Shown here piece by piece: positions 7,048 to 15,284 of a stretch of DNA of 64,000 nt (positions are counted from its first letter, which is position 1; every line of letters starts with the position of its first letter). The notes beneath the pieces were generated by a model. The model was given only the letters and a program-made list of their open reading frames with translations, was not told the DNA's origin and searched no databases. Source of the DNA: Streptantibioticus rubrisoli (GTDB taxonomy: Bacteria; Actinomycetota; Actinomycetes; Streptomycetales; Streptomycetaceae). The position numbers and the translations under genes are program-made. Where the stretch lies: assembly GCF_024436055.1 (NCBI RefSeq), contig NZ_JANFNH010000001.1, positions 372,001 through 436,000 of the forward strand. The letters run 5' to 3'.

Positions 7048-7590
7048 TCACCGGTGGCGGGTGCGCAGCGGTGTCAGCTGGTGGATGTCGTACGCCGCGC
7101 GCAGTTCGGCGATGGCGGCCATGTCCGGCGGACCGTCGCACGACAGGATCTCCAGCAACTCCTCGAAGTAGCGTTCGTGCGCGGGCGGCGGCGAGGCCTG
7201 GAAGAGCATCCTGGCCTCCTTGTCCGTCGGATTGGCGAACGCGTGCGGACACCCCGGCGGCACATGGGCCACCGTTCCCGGTGTGCCCCGTACCGGTCGC
7301 ATGCCGGAGGGGGACTCCCAGCCGCGCCAACCGTCCGGGGTGCGCACCTTGGGCTCGAAGGCCAGCAGGTCCAGCTCGCCCTCCAGCACGTAGAACAACT
7401 CCTCGCTGTTGGCGTGCACATGGGCGCCCACGTCGAACCCCGGGGGTACGACGACCTCGAACAGCGAGCCCACCGTGCTGCGTTCGCCGGTGACCTTGAA
7501 GGTGACCTCCTGGGCGCCGGTCACCAGCGTCCGGCCCTCGCCCGGCGCCACCACCAGCCCGTCCAACGCGTTCAGCGTGAGCGTGCTCAT
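7048..7590 (-). CDS. Cupin-domain protein
   Basis: The 180-residue product contains a single cupin barrel: motif 1 GFDVGAHVHANSEELFYVLEGELDLL and motif 2 PGTVAHVPPGCPHAFANPTDKEARML, with His/Glu metal ligands in their usual places. The C-terminal ~50 residues are helical. Members of this group include small dioxygenases, isomerases and antibiotic-biosynthesis cupins. It lies 29 bp downstream of the P450 gene on the same strand, so the two are probably co-transcribed and may act on the same small molecule. Exact reaction unknown. Confidence 0.82.
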   Translation of the reverse strand: MSTLTLNALDGLVVAPGEGRTLVTGAQEVTFKVTGERSTVGSLFEVVVPPGFDVGAHVHANSEELFYVLEGELDLLAFEPKVRTPDGWRGWESPSGMRPVRGTPGTVAHVPPGCPHAFANPTDKEARMLFQASPPPAHERYFEELLEILSCDGPPDMAAIAELRAAYDIHQLTPLRTRHR

Positions 7591-7619
7591 CGTGTCCTCA
7601 CCTCACTTCACGGGTCGCG

Positions 7620-8831
7620 TCACCAGGTCACTGGTAGCGCCTGCGGGCCGCGGATCAGCTCACCGCGACGCCACTGGATCTCCTCCGGCGCGACCGCGAG
7701 CTCCAGACCGGGGAACCGGTCCAGCAGCGCGCGGAGCATCACCTCGGACTCCATCCGTGCCAGCGACGCCCCCACGCAGTAGTGGGGGCCGTTGCCGAAC
7801 GCCAGGTGCGGATTGAAGTCACGGTCGAAGTCGAGGGCGTGCGGCTCGGCGAACCGCTCCGGGTCCCGGTTGGCCGCCAGGTACGAGGCGTACACCGGTT
7901 CGCCGCAGCGGATCGTCACCTCGCCGTACCGGATGTCCTCGGTCGCCACCCGGGCCATGCCCACCGCGTTGCGGTGCGGGATGAACCGCAGCAGTTCCTC
8001 GACGGCCTGCGGCAGCAGCTCCGGCTCACGGCGCAGCCGGGCGTGCTGCTCCGGATGGGTGAGCAGCAGATAGATCATGTTGGCGCTGTTGAACCGCACC
8101 GAGTTCATCCCGCTGATCTGCATCAGCACCGCGAAGGCCACCAGTTCCCGGCGGCTGAGCCCGCCCTCGCGCTCCGCGGCGACCATATGGCTGAGCAGGT
8201 CGTCCCGCGGTGACCGCCCTCGCTCGGTGGCCAGCGCGTCGAAGTACTCGCCGATCTCTTCCTTGGCCTGCTCGCTGACCGCGCGGCCGATGCCCGCGGA
8301 GATCACCTTGCGGGTCCAGTCGGCCATCTTCGGCCAGTCCTCCTCGGGCACGCCCATCAACTCGCTCATCCCGGCGAGGGAGAACGGCGTGTTGAGGTGC
8401 TCCATCACATCGGCGGGCGGCCCGCACCGCTCCATCCCGTCCAGCAACCGGTTCACGATCTGCTCGGCGCGCGGCCGCAGTTGGGCGATGCGCCGGGTGG
8501 TGAACACCTTCGACACCGTCTTGCGCAGCCTGGTGTGCTCCGGCGGATCGGCGAACCCCACCGCGTCGTCGAGCGGGATGAAGTGCGGGGCGAGCCGGGT
8601 GACGTCCCGCCCGACCAGGGCCTGCCTGCTCAACCGCGGGTCGCAGGTGACGAACTTGACGTCCTCGTACTTCGCCGCCAGCCAGGCCTCTCCCTCGCCG
8701 TGCGGCAGCTTGACCCGGGCCAGCGAGCCCTGCGCCAGCGTCTGCTCCATGAAGGGGTCGAAGTCGAGGCCCGGCACGTCCTCCACGTTCCAGAAGCGCG
8801 CTTGGGGCGGGTCCTTCGGCTGGCTGCTCAT
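7620..8831 (-). CDS. Cytochrome P450
   Basis: A 403-residue soluble bacterial P450. The haem-binding loop FGNGPHYCVGASLAR contains the thiolate Cys352, the K-helix ELLR supplies the ExxR motif (Glu279-Arg282), and DPPEHTRLRKTVSKVFT is the usual C-helix. The I-helix reads ISGMNSVRF (residues ~239-247), so the canonical acid-alcohol pair for oxygen activation (AGxE/DT) is replaced by Asn-Ser. The ATG at 8831 follows GGAGG at ideal spacing; the longer open frame upstream is not supported. It is co-oriented with the cupin gene and divergent from the carboxylase operon, which suggests a secondary-metabolite setting. Confidence 0.93.
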   Translation of the reverse strand: MSSQPKDPPQARFWNVEDVPGLDFDPFMEQTLAQGSLARVKLPHGEGEAWLAAKYEDVKFVTCDPRLSRQALVGRDVTRLAPHFIPLDDAVGFADPPEHTRLRKTVSKVFTTRRIAQLRPRAEQIVNRLLDGMERCGPPADVMEHLNTPFSLAGMSELMGVPEEDWPKMADWTRKVISAGIGRAVSEQAKEEIGEYFDALATERGRSPRDDLLSHMVAAEREGGLSRRELVAFAVLMQISGMNSVRFNSANMIYLLLTHPEQHARLRREPELLPQAVEELLRFIPHRNAVGMARVATEDIRYGEVTIRCGEPVYASYLAANRDPERFAEPHALDFDRDFNPHLAFGNGPHYCVGASLARMESEVMLRALLDRFPGLELAVAPEEIQWRRGELIRGPQALPVTW

Positions 8832-9322
8832 GGGATGCCTCCGGGCTTGCGTCGCGGACGGTACCGGGTCCGCCTGGTCGCAGGGGTGCTTCGCGGCGTC
8901 CGCGATGGGCACCCGACGGGCGATTCAGAGGGGGATCAGACAGGGGATCAGAGCGGATCGGACGAACGCGTCGACACGGTGCGGCCCTGGCCGGGCCAGG
9001 GGAAATGTCACCCTTGGCACCGTTTCAGGCGCGGATATCTTCCGTCACCATACGGCAGCCCGCCGGGGTCCGCATGCGCACCTGCGGGCCGCGCACCCCG
9101 GCCGGACACGCCCGGGGTACTCCGGTTGCCGCACACCGGGGCCCGGCGCATCATGATCGATGACAACGATATCCAGGACAGCGGTCGTGGTGGGCCGAGC
9201 CCCCGTATCAGGTGAGGAACGGCGCACGCACGTCCGCCAAGGCGTTCGGCGGTGTCCCATGTCGCCGGACGTCGTCCGTCGGCCCGCGGAGACGACCGCG
9301 GGCCGCAACCCCGGAGATCGCG
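8832..9322. promoter_or_regulatory. Divergent intergenic region between P450 and acyl-CoA carboxylase genes
   Basis: This 491 bp interval contains no convincing gene; short frames lack ribosome sites and coding character. A 12 bp direct repeat with core GGGGATCAGA occurs at 8931-8940 and 8943-8952, followed by a degenerate third copy (8953-8962), and may bind a regulator of one or both units. Confidence 0.4.
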
Positions 9323-11026
9323 ATGCTCCCTACCGAACCGCAACCCACCACCACCACCCAACCGCCCCTGGAAACCACGGGAGTTGACTGGGCGCGCTGC
9401 GGCCAGTGCCGAACCATCGTGTACGGCCGCCGGTTCGCCCGTGCCGCCAACACCTGCCCGGACTGCGGCTGGCACGCGCCGCTGACCGCCGCCGAGCGCC
9501 TGGAGTGGCTGCTGGGCCGGGAAGGCGCGCGCTGCGTACGGCCGGGGCGCACCGCCGACGATCCACTGGGCTTCACCGACTCCAGGCCCTATGCGCAGCG
9601 CCTGGAGCAGGCCAGGGACCAGATCGGCATCCCCTGCGCCGTCCTGGTCGGACAGGGCCGGATCGACGGCTGCCCGGTCGTGGTGGCGGCGATGGACTTC
9701 CGGTTCATGGGCGGCAGCATGGGCAGCGCCGAGGGCGAGGCGATCACCGCGGCGGCCGAACACGCCCTGGAAAACCGGATTCCGCTGGTCTTGGTGACCG
9801 CCTCCGGCGGGGCGCGGATGCAGGAGGGCGTGTACTCCCTTCTCCAGATGGCCAAGACCGCGCAGGCACTCGCCGCCCTGGACGAGGCAGGGATCCTCAC
9901 CGTCAGCCTGATCACCGACCCCACCTACGGCGGTGTCGCGGCCTCCTTCGCCACCCTCACCGACATCGTCATCGCCGAACCGGGCGCGCGGCTCGGCTTC
10001 GCCGGACCGCGGGTGATCGAGCAGACCATCGGTCAGAAACTGCCGGACGGTTTCCAGACCGCCGAGTTCCTGCTCGCCCAGGGGCTCATCGACGCCGTGG
10101 TGCCCCGCTCACGTCAACGCGAGGTGCTGGCCACCTTGTTGCGCGCGTGCGACAGCCGCGTGAGCCGGGCCCCGGCGGTGGACGGTGAGCACCCGATCGT
10201 CACCGACCCCGCGCGACTGACCCGGCGCCCGGCGTGGGACGTGGTCCAGTTGGCCCGGGACATCAACCGGCCCACCACTCGCGACTACCTCAGCCACATG
10301 CTGGACGGCGACGGCTTCCTCGAACTGCACGGCGACCGGCTCAGCGGTGACTGCCCGGCGGTCGTCGGCGGCCTCGGCACCCTCGACGGCCGGCCCCTGG
10401 TCATCGTCGGCACCCAAAAGGGCCACAGTACGAAGGAGTTGGCCGACCACTCCTTCGGCATGGCCACGCCCGACGGCTACCGCAAGGCGGCCAGGATGAT
10501 GCGGCTCGCCGCCAAGCTCGGGCTGCCGGTGCTGGCGCTGATCGACACACCGGGCGCCCACCCCGGCATCGAGGCCGAGGAACACGGGCAGGCGGTGGCG
10601 ATCGCCGAGAACCTGCGGCTGATGGCCTCCTTGCCCGTGCCGTTGGTCGCGGTGGTCACCGGCGAGGGCGGCAGCGGCGGAGCGCTCGCGCTGTCGGTCT
10701 GCGACCGGGTGCTGATCTGCCAGAACGCCGTGTACTCGGTGATCAGCCCGGAAGGGTGCGCGGCGATCCTGTGGCACGACCGCGGCTCGGCCCCGGTCGC
10801 AGCGGAGGCCCTGCGCCTTGACGCCCGGTCACTGATGGAACACCAGCTCGTGGACGGAGTGGTACCGGAGCCGGAGGACGGCGCCCACACCGACCACGCA
10901 CAGGCCGCCGACCTACTACGGCGGGCCGTCTCACACTGCCTGGACGAACTGTCGGGCAAGGGCGGCGAACAACTCATCCGGGACCGCAGAGCGCGGTTCC
11001 GGGGCATCGGAGCCCCAGCCGGATGA
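9323..11026 (+). CDS. accDA: Acetyl/acyl-CoA carboxylase carboxyltransferase, fused beta-alpha subunits
   Basis: A 567-residue fusion. The N-terminal half is AccD-like: a four-cysteine zinc ribbon (Cys26, 29, 45, 48), then [20 protein letters not shown] and [21 protein letters not shown]. The C-terminal half is AccA-like: [15 protein letters not shown]-type entry, [32 protein letters not shown] and [11 protein letters not shown]. Together they form the biotin-dependent carboxyltransferase transferring CO2 from carboxybiotin to acetyl-CoA. The ATG at 9323 follows GGAG by six bases. Separate AccB and AccC genes follow at once. A fused DA with dedicated B and C subunits, rather than the usual actinobacterial AccA-type long alpha chain, is often found in polyketide gene clusters as a malonyl-CoA booster. 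Confidence 0.93.
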   Translation: MLPTEPQPTTTTQPPLETTGVDWARCGQCRTIVYGRRFARAANTCPDCGWHAPLTAAERLEWLLGREGARCVRPGRTADDPLGFTDSRPYAQRLEQARDQIGIPCAVLVGQGRIDGCPVVVAAMDFRFMGGSMGSAEGEAITAAAEHALENRIPLVLVTASGGARMQEGVYSLLQMAKTAQALAALDEAGILTVSLITDPTYGGVAASFATLTDIVIAEPGARLGFAGPRVIEQTIGQKLPDGFQTAEFLLAQGLIDAVVPRSRQREVLATLLRACDSRVSRAPAVDGEHPIVTDPARLTRRPAWDVVQLARDINRPTTRDYLSHMLDGDGFLELHGDRLSGDCPAVVGGLGTLDGRPLVIVGTQKGHSTKELADHSFGMATPDGYRKAARMMRLAAKLGLPVLALIDTPGAHPGIEAEEHGQAVAIAENLRLMASLPVPLVAVVTGEGGSGGALALSVCDRVLICQNAVYSVISPEGCAAILWHDRGSAPVAAEALRLDARSLMEHQLVDGVVPEPEDGAHTDHAQAADLLRRAVSHCLDELSGKGGEQLIRDRRARFRGIGAPAG

Positions 11027-11045
11027 TCCCAGGGAAAGGATGGTC

Positions 11046-11609
11046 ATGACAGATTCGGTGCCACGGCTCGAAGCACGCCACGGCGGCCACGACGGGCTGG
11101 GCAAGGCCAGCTACGGCCCGGACGGCCTGGCCAGGAACGGCCCCGCCCACTCGGTCGAGCGGCTGGCGGAGACCGCGTCCCGGCTGGCCACGATGGTGAA
11201 CGCCCCCTTGAGACGGGTCCGCATCCAGTACGGCGAGGCGCTGGTCGAGTTGGAGTGGCCGCAGGACCACCCCGCGCCCAGCGAGGCACCCGCCGCGCCC
11301 GCCCGCCCCGCGGCCGCGGCGGAGGAACCCGCCGCGCCCGGCGAGGTGGGCGACCGGCACCACCACATCACCGCGCCGATGGTCGGCAACTTCTACCGCG
11401 CCCCGGAACCCGGCGCACCGCCGTTCGTCAATGTCGGCGACCTGGTGGAACAGGGGCAGGACATCGGAATCGTGGAGGCCATGAAGCTGATGAACCCCGT
11501 CCAGGCCGAACGCGCCGGCCGGGTGGCCGCCGTACTGGTCGAGGACGGCCAACCGGTGGAGTACGGCCAGCCCCTGATCGCGCTCGAACCGGTCGACGAA
11601 GCCGAGTGA
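11046..11609 (+). CDS. accB: Biotin carboxyl carrier protein
   Basis: The 187-residue product has an N-terminal helical segment, an Ala/Pro/Glu-rich linker (~residues 78-106) and a C-terminal biotinyl domain, with the biotinylation motif EAMKLMN placing biotin on Lys147. The ATG at 11046 is favoured over the ATG two codons upstream because AAAGG then has a six-base spacer. The gene lies 19 bp behind accDA and ahead of accC, completing a three-subunit acetyl-CoA carboxylase. It carries the carboxyl group between the biotin carboxylase and carboxyltransferase partners. Confidence 0.95.
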   Translation: MTDSVPRLEARHGGHDGLGKASYGPDGLARNGPAHSVERLAETASRLATMVNAPLRRVRIQYGEALVELEWPQDHPAPSEAPAAPARPAAAAEEPAAPGEVGDRHHHITAPMVGNFYRAPEPGAPPFVNVGDLVEQGQDIGIVEAMKLMNPVQAERAGRVAAVLVEDGQPVEYGQPLIALEPVDEAE

Positions 11610-11670
11610 CGGACGCGGCGACCGACCACGCGGCATGACAAGGCGGCCCACCGCCTGCGGAGGGAGCACC

Positions 11671-13050
11671 ATGTTCAGGACCGTATTGATCGCCAACCGC
11701 GGTGAGATAGCCGTGCGGGTGGTGCGTGCCTGCCGGGAGTTGGGCATCCGCAGCGTGGTGGTGCACTCCACCGCGGACCGCGAGTCCGAGGCGCTGCGGC
11801 TGGCCGACGACGCGGTGCAGATCGGCCCGGCACCGGCGCGCCGAAGTTACCTCAACCCGGCGGCGGTGATGTCCGCCGCCCTACGGGTGGGTGCCGACGC
11901 GATCCACCCGGGGTACGGGTTCTTGTCTGAGGACCCGGACTTCGCGGAGATCTGCTCGGCGTACGGGGTGACCTTCATCGGGCCACCGGCCGGGCTCATG
12001 CGGCAGTTGGGGGACAAGGCCGAGGCGCGCCGCATGATGGCGCGCGCCGGTCTGCCCACCCTGCCCGGCAGCGACGGCGCCGTGCTGGACGAGGCCACCG
12101 CCCAGAAGGTCGCGCAGGACATCGGGTTCCCGTTGATCATCAAGGCGGTGGCCGGTGGCGGCGGCCGGGGCATGACCGTCGTCCACGACCCCGAGGACCT
12201 GGTCCCGGCGTACCGCAGGACGCACGCCGACGCGGTGGCGCTGTTCGGCGACGGCCGGGTCTACATGGAGCGGTACATAGCGACCGCGCGCCATGTCGAG
12301 GTGCAGGTGATCGCCGACGGCCAGCACAACGCGATCCATCTGGGCGAGCGGGACTGCTCGGTGCAGCGGCGCCACCAGAAGCTGCTGGAGGAGACCCCAG
12401 CGCCCAACCTGCCCGCCGAAATCACCGAGCGCATGAACGAGATGGCGGTGCAGGGGGTGCGGGCGCTCGGTTACACCGGCGCCGGTACCTTCGAGTTCCT
12501 GGTGGACGACGACGGCCGCTTCACCTTCATGGAGATCAACTGCCGTATACAGGTGGAGCATCCGGTCACCGAGCAGGTCACCGGCATCGACCTGGTGCAG
12601 GAACAGATCAAGGTGGCGGCGGGACTTCCGCTCTCGCTCACCCAGCAGGACGTGAACCGCAACGGCGCGGCCATCGAGTGCCGGGTGAACACCGAGGACC
12701 CGGAGCGCGACTTCGCGCCCACCGCCGGTACGTTGACCGACTACCGGCCGCCCGGTGGGCCGTTCACCAGGGTGGACTCGCATGCCTTCACCGGTTGGCG
12801 GGTGCCCTCCGACTACGACTCGCTGCTGGCGAAGGTCGTGGTGTGGGCCCCGGACCGGCAGCGGGCACTGGTCCGGATGGACCGGGCGCTCGCCGAGATG
12901 GTGGTCGACGGGCCGGGAGTGTGCACCACCTCCGAATTCCTGCGCAAGGTACTGGCGGACAGCGCTTTTCGCGCGGGCAGTCACACGACGTCCATCGTCT
13001 CCCAGATGGCCGCCGCCGAACGCGGCCGCGCGGTGCTCGAGTGCGGCTAG
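11671..13050 (+). CDS. accC: Biotin carboxylase subunit
   Basis: A 459-residue biotin carboxylase. MFRTVLIANRGEIAVRVVRACRELG starts the PreATP-grasp domain. The ATP-grasp glycine loop is KAVAGGGGRGM, HLGERDCSVQRRHQKLLEE and MEINCRIQVEHPVTEQVTG are the catalytic and biotin-site motifs, and a biotin carboxylase C domain ends the protein. The stand-alone length shows that biotin sits on the separate AccB. It is preceded by GGAGGGAG. It overlaps the convergent DoxX-like gene by four bases. It catalyses ATP-dependent carboxylation of biotin from bicarbonate. Confidence 0.95.
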   Translation: MFRTVLIANRGEIAVRVVRACRELGIRSVVVHSTADRESEALRLADDAVQIGPAPARRSYLNPAAVMSAALRVGADAIHPGYGFLSEDPDFAEICSAYGVTFIGPPAGLMRQLGDKAEARRMMARAGLPTLPGSDGAVLDEATAQKVAQDIGFPLIIKAVAGGGGRGMTVVHDPEDLVPAYRRTHADAVALFGDGRVYMERYIATARHVEVQVIADGQHNAIHLGERDCSVQRRHQKLLEETPAPNLPAEITERMNEMAVQGVRALGYTGAGTFEFLVDDDGRFTFMEINCRIQVEHPVTEQVTGIDLVQEQIKVAAGLPLSLTQQDVNRNGAAIECRVNTEDPERDFAPTAGTLTDYRPPGGPFTRVDSHAFTGWRVPSDYDSLLAKVVVWAPDRQRALVRMDRALAEMVVDGPGVCTTSEFLRKVLADSAFRAGSHTTSIVSQMAAAERGRAVLECG

Positions 13051-13451
13051 GTCCGGGATCTGCCGCGGTGTTGCAGCGCGTCCACCGCGGTGACGCCGAG
13101 GGCGCCGAGCAGGCTGACGTTGGTCAGGAACGCGTTGCGGTGGGCAGCGCGGCGGCCCTCGTCGTCCTCGGTCCAGAACGGGTGGACGGCGGCCGTGGCG
13201 CCCATCAGGCACAGACCCAGGACGACGGTGCCGGCCACCGGGGCCGCCCCGGTGGCCAGCGCGACCGCCCCCGCCAGCATCGCCGACGCGGTGGCGCTGG
13301 TGGCCGCCCGCCCACGCGGCACGCCCAGCCGCTCCACCGCGTGCGGCAGATGCCCGGGGTTGCGCAGCGCGCTGACCCCGCCGACGAGGAAGCTGCTGGC
13401 GAGCAGCGAACGCGCGGTCCAACGGCAGGCGATGACGGCACGGTGACGCAT
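13047..13451 (-). CDS. DoxX-like small membrane protein
   Basis: The 134-residue protein has about four hydrophobic segments. The beginning reads RSLLASSFLVGGVSALRNPGHL, the recognisable start of DoxX-family membrane proteins, and a second conserved spot AAVHPFW precedes a late helix. Function of the family is poorly defined (thiosulfate:quinone or redox-related membrane proteins). A GTG directly before the ATG is an equally possible start; GGAGG lies five to eight bases upstream. It is convergent with accC and probably independent of it. Confidence 0.72.
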   Translation of the reverse strand: MRHRAVIACRWTARSLLASSFLVGGVSALRNPGHLPHAVERLGVPRGRAATSATASAMLAGAVALATGAAPVAGTVVLGLCLMGATAAVHPFWTEDDEGRRAAHRNAFLTNVSLLGALGVTAVDALQHRGRSRT

Positions 13452-13621
13452 CACGTGGTCCTCCCAACACGTGCTCAGCTCTCGCTACCCGTTCAGCATC
13501 ACCACCCGACGGCCGTGCGGCACGCCGGACTACGCCAACAGGCCGAGACCAGTGGCGAAGTGATCACCGGTTGTGTGGCCGCGGCGAAACCGGGCAGTCG
13601 CCGCCATCGTCCGCCACCGGC

Positions 13622-14398
13622 TCAGACCGACCCCAGTTCCAGGCGGTCCCGCAGCCCGGCCGCCGTGAAGGCGTCGACCAGATGGGTGCGGCCCTCGGTG
13701 AAGTGGCCCCAGCTGTCGAAGTGGACGGGGACGACGCGTCGGGCGGCGAGTATGGCGGCGGCCTCGGCGGCCTGGGCGCTGTCGAGGGTGAGCAGGGCGC
13801 CGTCGAACAGCCGGGTGCGGGCGGCGCCCGCGAAGAGCACGGCGGTGTCCACCGGGCCGAGGCGATCGGCGATCTGCCGGACCAGGGCCAACGAGGCGTT
13901 GTCGCCGCTGACGTAGACGGTGGGCAGGTCCGGGGCGGTCAGAACGAATCCGACCACCTCGCCGATGACGGGTTCGCAGCCGTCCGGTCCGTGCTGGGCG
14001 GGGGTGGCGGTCACGGTCAGGGTGCCGCCGTCGGGGCGGGGCAGGTCGATGGCCTCCCAGGGGGCCAGGCCCCGGGCGGTGCCGCCGAGCCGGTGCGCGC
14101 CGCCGCGGGTGGTGAGGACCAGGGGGACGTCGGCCAGCAGCGCACGGCCCGAGTGGTCGAGGTTGTCGGGGTGCTCGTCGTGCGAGAGCAAGACCACGTC
14201 GAGCGGGCCGAGTTCGGTGGGGTGGACGCGGGCTGGGGCGGTCTTGGTGAGGACGTAGCCGTTGCCCCGGGGGTACTCGCCTGGCTCGTCGAAGGCGGGA
14301 TCGGTGAGGAACCGCAGGCCGCCGTACTCGATCAGGGCGGTCGGACCGCCGTAGACGCTGACGGGGATCTGCTCGGAGGGCGTGCTGGTCTCGGACAT
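13622..14398 (-). CDS. MBL-fold metallo-hydrolase (UlaG-like)
   Basis: The 258-residue protein has the metallo-beta-lactamase fold pattern of the UlaG/lactonase group: GGPTALIEYGGLRFLTDPAFD, then VVLLSHDEHPDNLDHSGR at the metal site, TPAQHGPDG as the second histidine loop, VYVSGDN as the bridging aspartate, and VVPVHFDSWGHFTEG at the C terminus. The first metal motif is HDEHPDN rather than the standard HxHxDH, so its metal content may differ. It is divergent from a CGNR-type regulator with palindromic elements in the 77 bp between them, so it is probably that regulator's target. Confidence 0.82.
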   Translation of the reverse strand: MSETSTPSEQIPVSVYGGPTALIEYGGLRFLTDPAFDEPGEYPRGNGYVLTKTAPARVHPTELGPLDVVLLSHDEHPDNLDHSGRALLADVPLVLTTRGGAHRLGGTARGLAPWEAIDLPRPDGGTLTVTATPAQHGPDGCEPVIGEVVGFVLTAPDLPTVYVSGDNASLALVRQIADRLGPVDTAVLFAGAARTRLFDGALLTLDSAQAAEAAAILAARRVVPVHFDSWGHFTEGRTHLVDAFTAAGLRDRLELGSV

Positions 14399-14422
14399 CG
14401 TTTCCTCACGGGTAAATGAGAG

Positions 14423-14462
14423 TTTTTCCGTGAGAGGAAGCTAGTCGAGCCTCACGGAGAAA
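14423..14462. promoter_or_regulatory. Operator-like inverted repeat between hydrolase and CGNR genes
   Basis: TTTTTCCGTGAG (14423-14434) and CTCACGGAGAAA (14451-14462) match as inverted repeats in 11 of 12 positions. A further CCTCACGG copy is at 14404-14411. The arrangement suits a dimeric regulator controlling both divergent genes. Confidence 0.5.
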
Positions 14463-14475
14463 CGCAAGGCTTAAC

Positions 14476-15120
14476 ATGAGAAGCGTGAAGGAGACCGCAA
14501 CCGGCAAGCCCGTCCACCCCGCCCCGCCACCCGCACCGGGTGCGGAGCAGTACCGCGCGCTGGACTTCGCCAACACCGCGCTCGCCCTGCCAGGCGGCCA
14601 GTTCCTGGACCTGCTCGGCTCTCCCGAGGCGGCGAAGCGGTGGCTGGCCGAGCGCGACCTCGCTCCGTCCGACGCCGAACTGCACGAGGTGTGCGCGGCC
14701 CGCCTGCGCGCCCTGCGGGACCAACTGCGCGAACTGCTCACCTCCCGGATCGACGCCCGCCCCGCGCCGGACAACGCACTACGCGCCGTCAACGACGCAC
14801 TCGTCGGCGCTCCCGCGGTCGCGCTGCTGCGCTGGGACCCCGAACAGGGCCTGCATCGGGTCCAGGCTCATCCCACCGACCAGATCGTCGACCACGCCCT
14901 CGCGGTCCTCGCGGCAGACGCCGCCGATCTGCTCACCGGCCCCGACGCCGAACGGCTCGCAGCCTGCGACTCGCCGCCCTGCCAGCGCTACCTGCTGCGC
15001 ACCCACGCCCGGCGCCACTGGTGCTCGGTGCGCTGCGGCGACCGCGCCCGCGCGGCCCGCGCCTACGCCCGACGCACTCAGGGCAAGCACCCTGACGCCG
15101 ACTCCAACGCGGCTCGCTAG
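14476..15120 (+). CDS. ABATE/CGNR zinc-finger regulator
   Basis: The 214-residue protein has the two-part build of this actinobacterial regulator family. The N-terminal ABATE region begins EQYRALDFANTALALPGGQFLDLLG. The C-terminal zinc finger is CDSPPCQRYLLRTHARRHWC followed by SVRCGDRARAARAYARR. The family name motif CGNR reads CGDR here. It probably represses itself and the divergent metallo-hydrolase through the inverted repeat upstream. The ATG at 14476 has little Shine-Dalgarno complementarity. Confidence 0.85.
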   Translation: MRSVKETATGKPVHPAPPPAPGAEQYRALDFANTALALPGGQFLDLLGSPEAAKRWLAERDLAPSDAELHEVCAARLRALRDQLRELLTSRIDARPAPDNALRAVNDALVGAPAVALLRWDPEQGLHRVQAHPTDQIVDHALAVLAADAADLLTGPDAERLAACDSPPCQRYLLRTHARRHWCSVRCGDRARAARAYARRTQGKHPDADSNAAR

Positions 15121-15284
15121 CCAGGCCGTTGGCGCGCCCGGCCGCCAGCGGACCGCGTACGAACCGGAACCACAGCGGGTGCGGCCTCACCAGCTCCCGC
15201 TCTCAACGGCCGCCGGGCCGCCGGGAGTTGCGGTCGGCGCGGGCACACGGGGTGTGCGGGCGGCGACGTAGCCTCGGCCGACGC

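Noticed and set aside
9045-9308. 87-codon minus-strand frame between P450 and accDA
   Set aside because: No ribosome site, no motif, and it lies where two divergent promoters are needed.
11881-13470. 529-codon minus-strand frame over accC
   Set aside because: Shadow of the biotin carboxylase gene, whose motifs are unmistakable.
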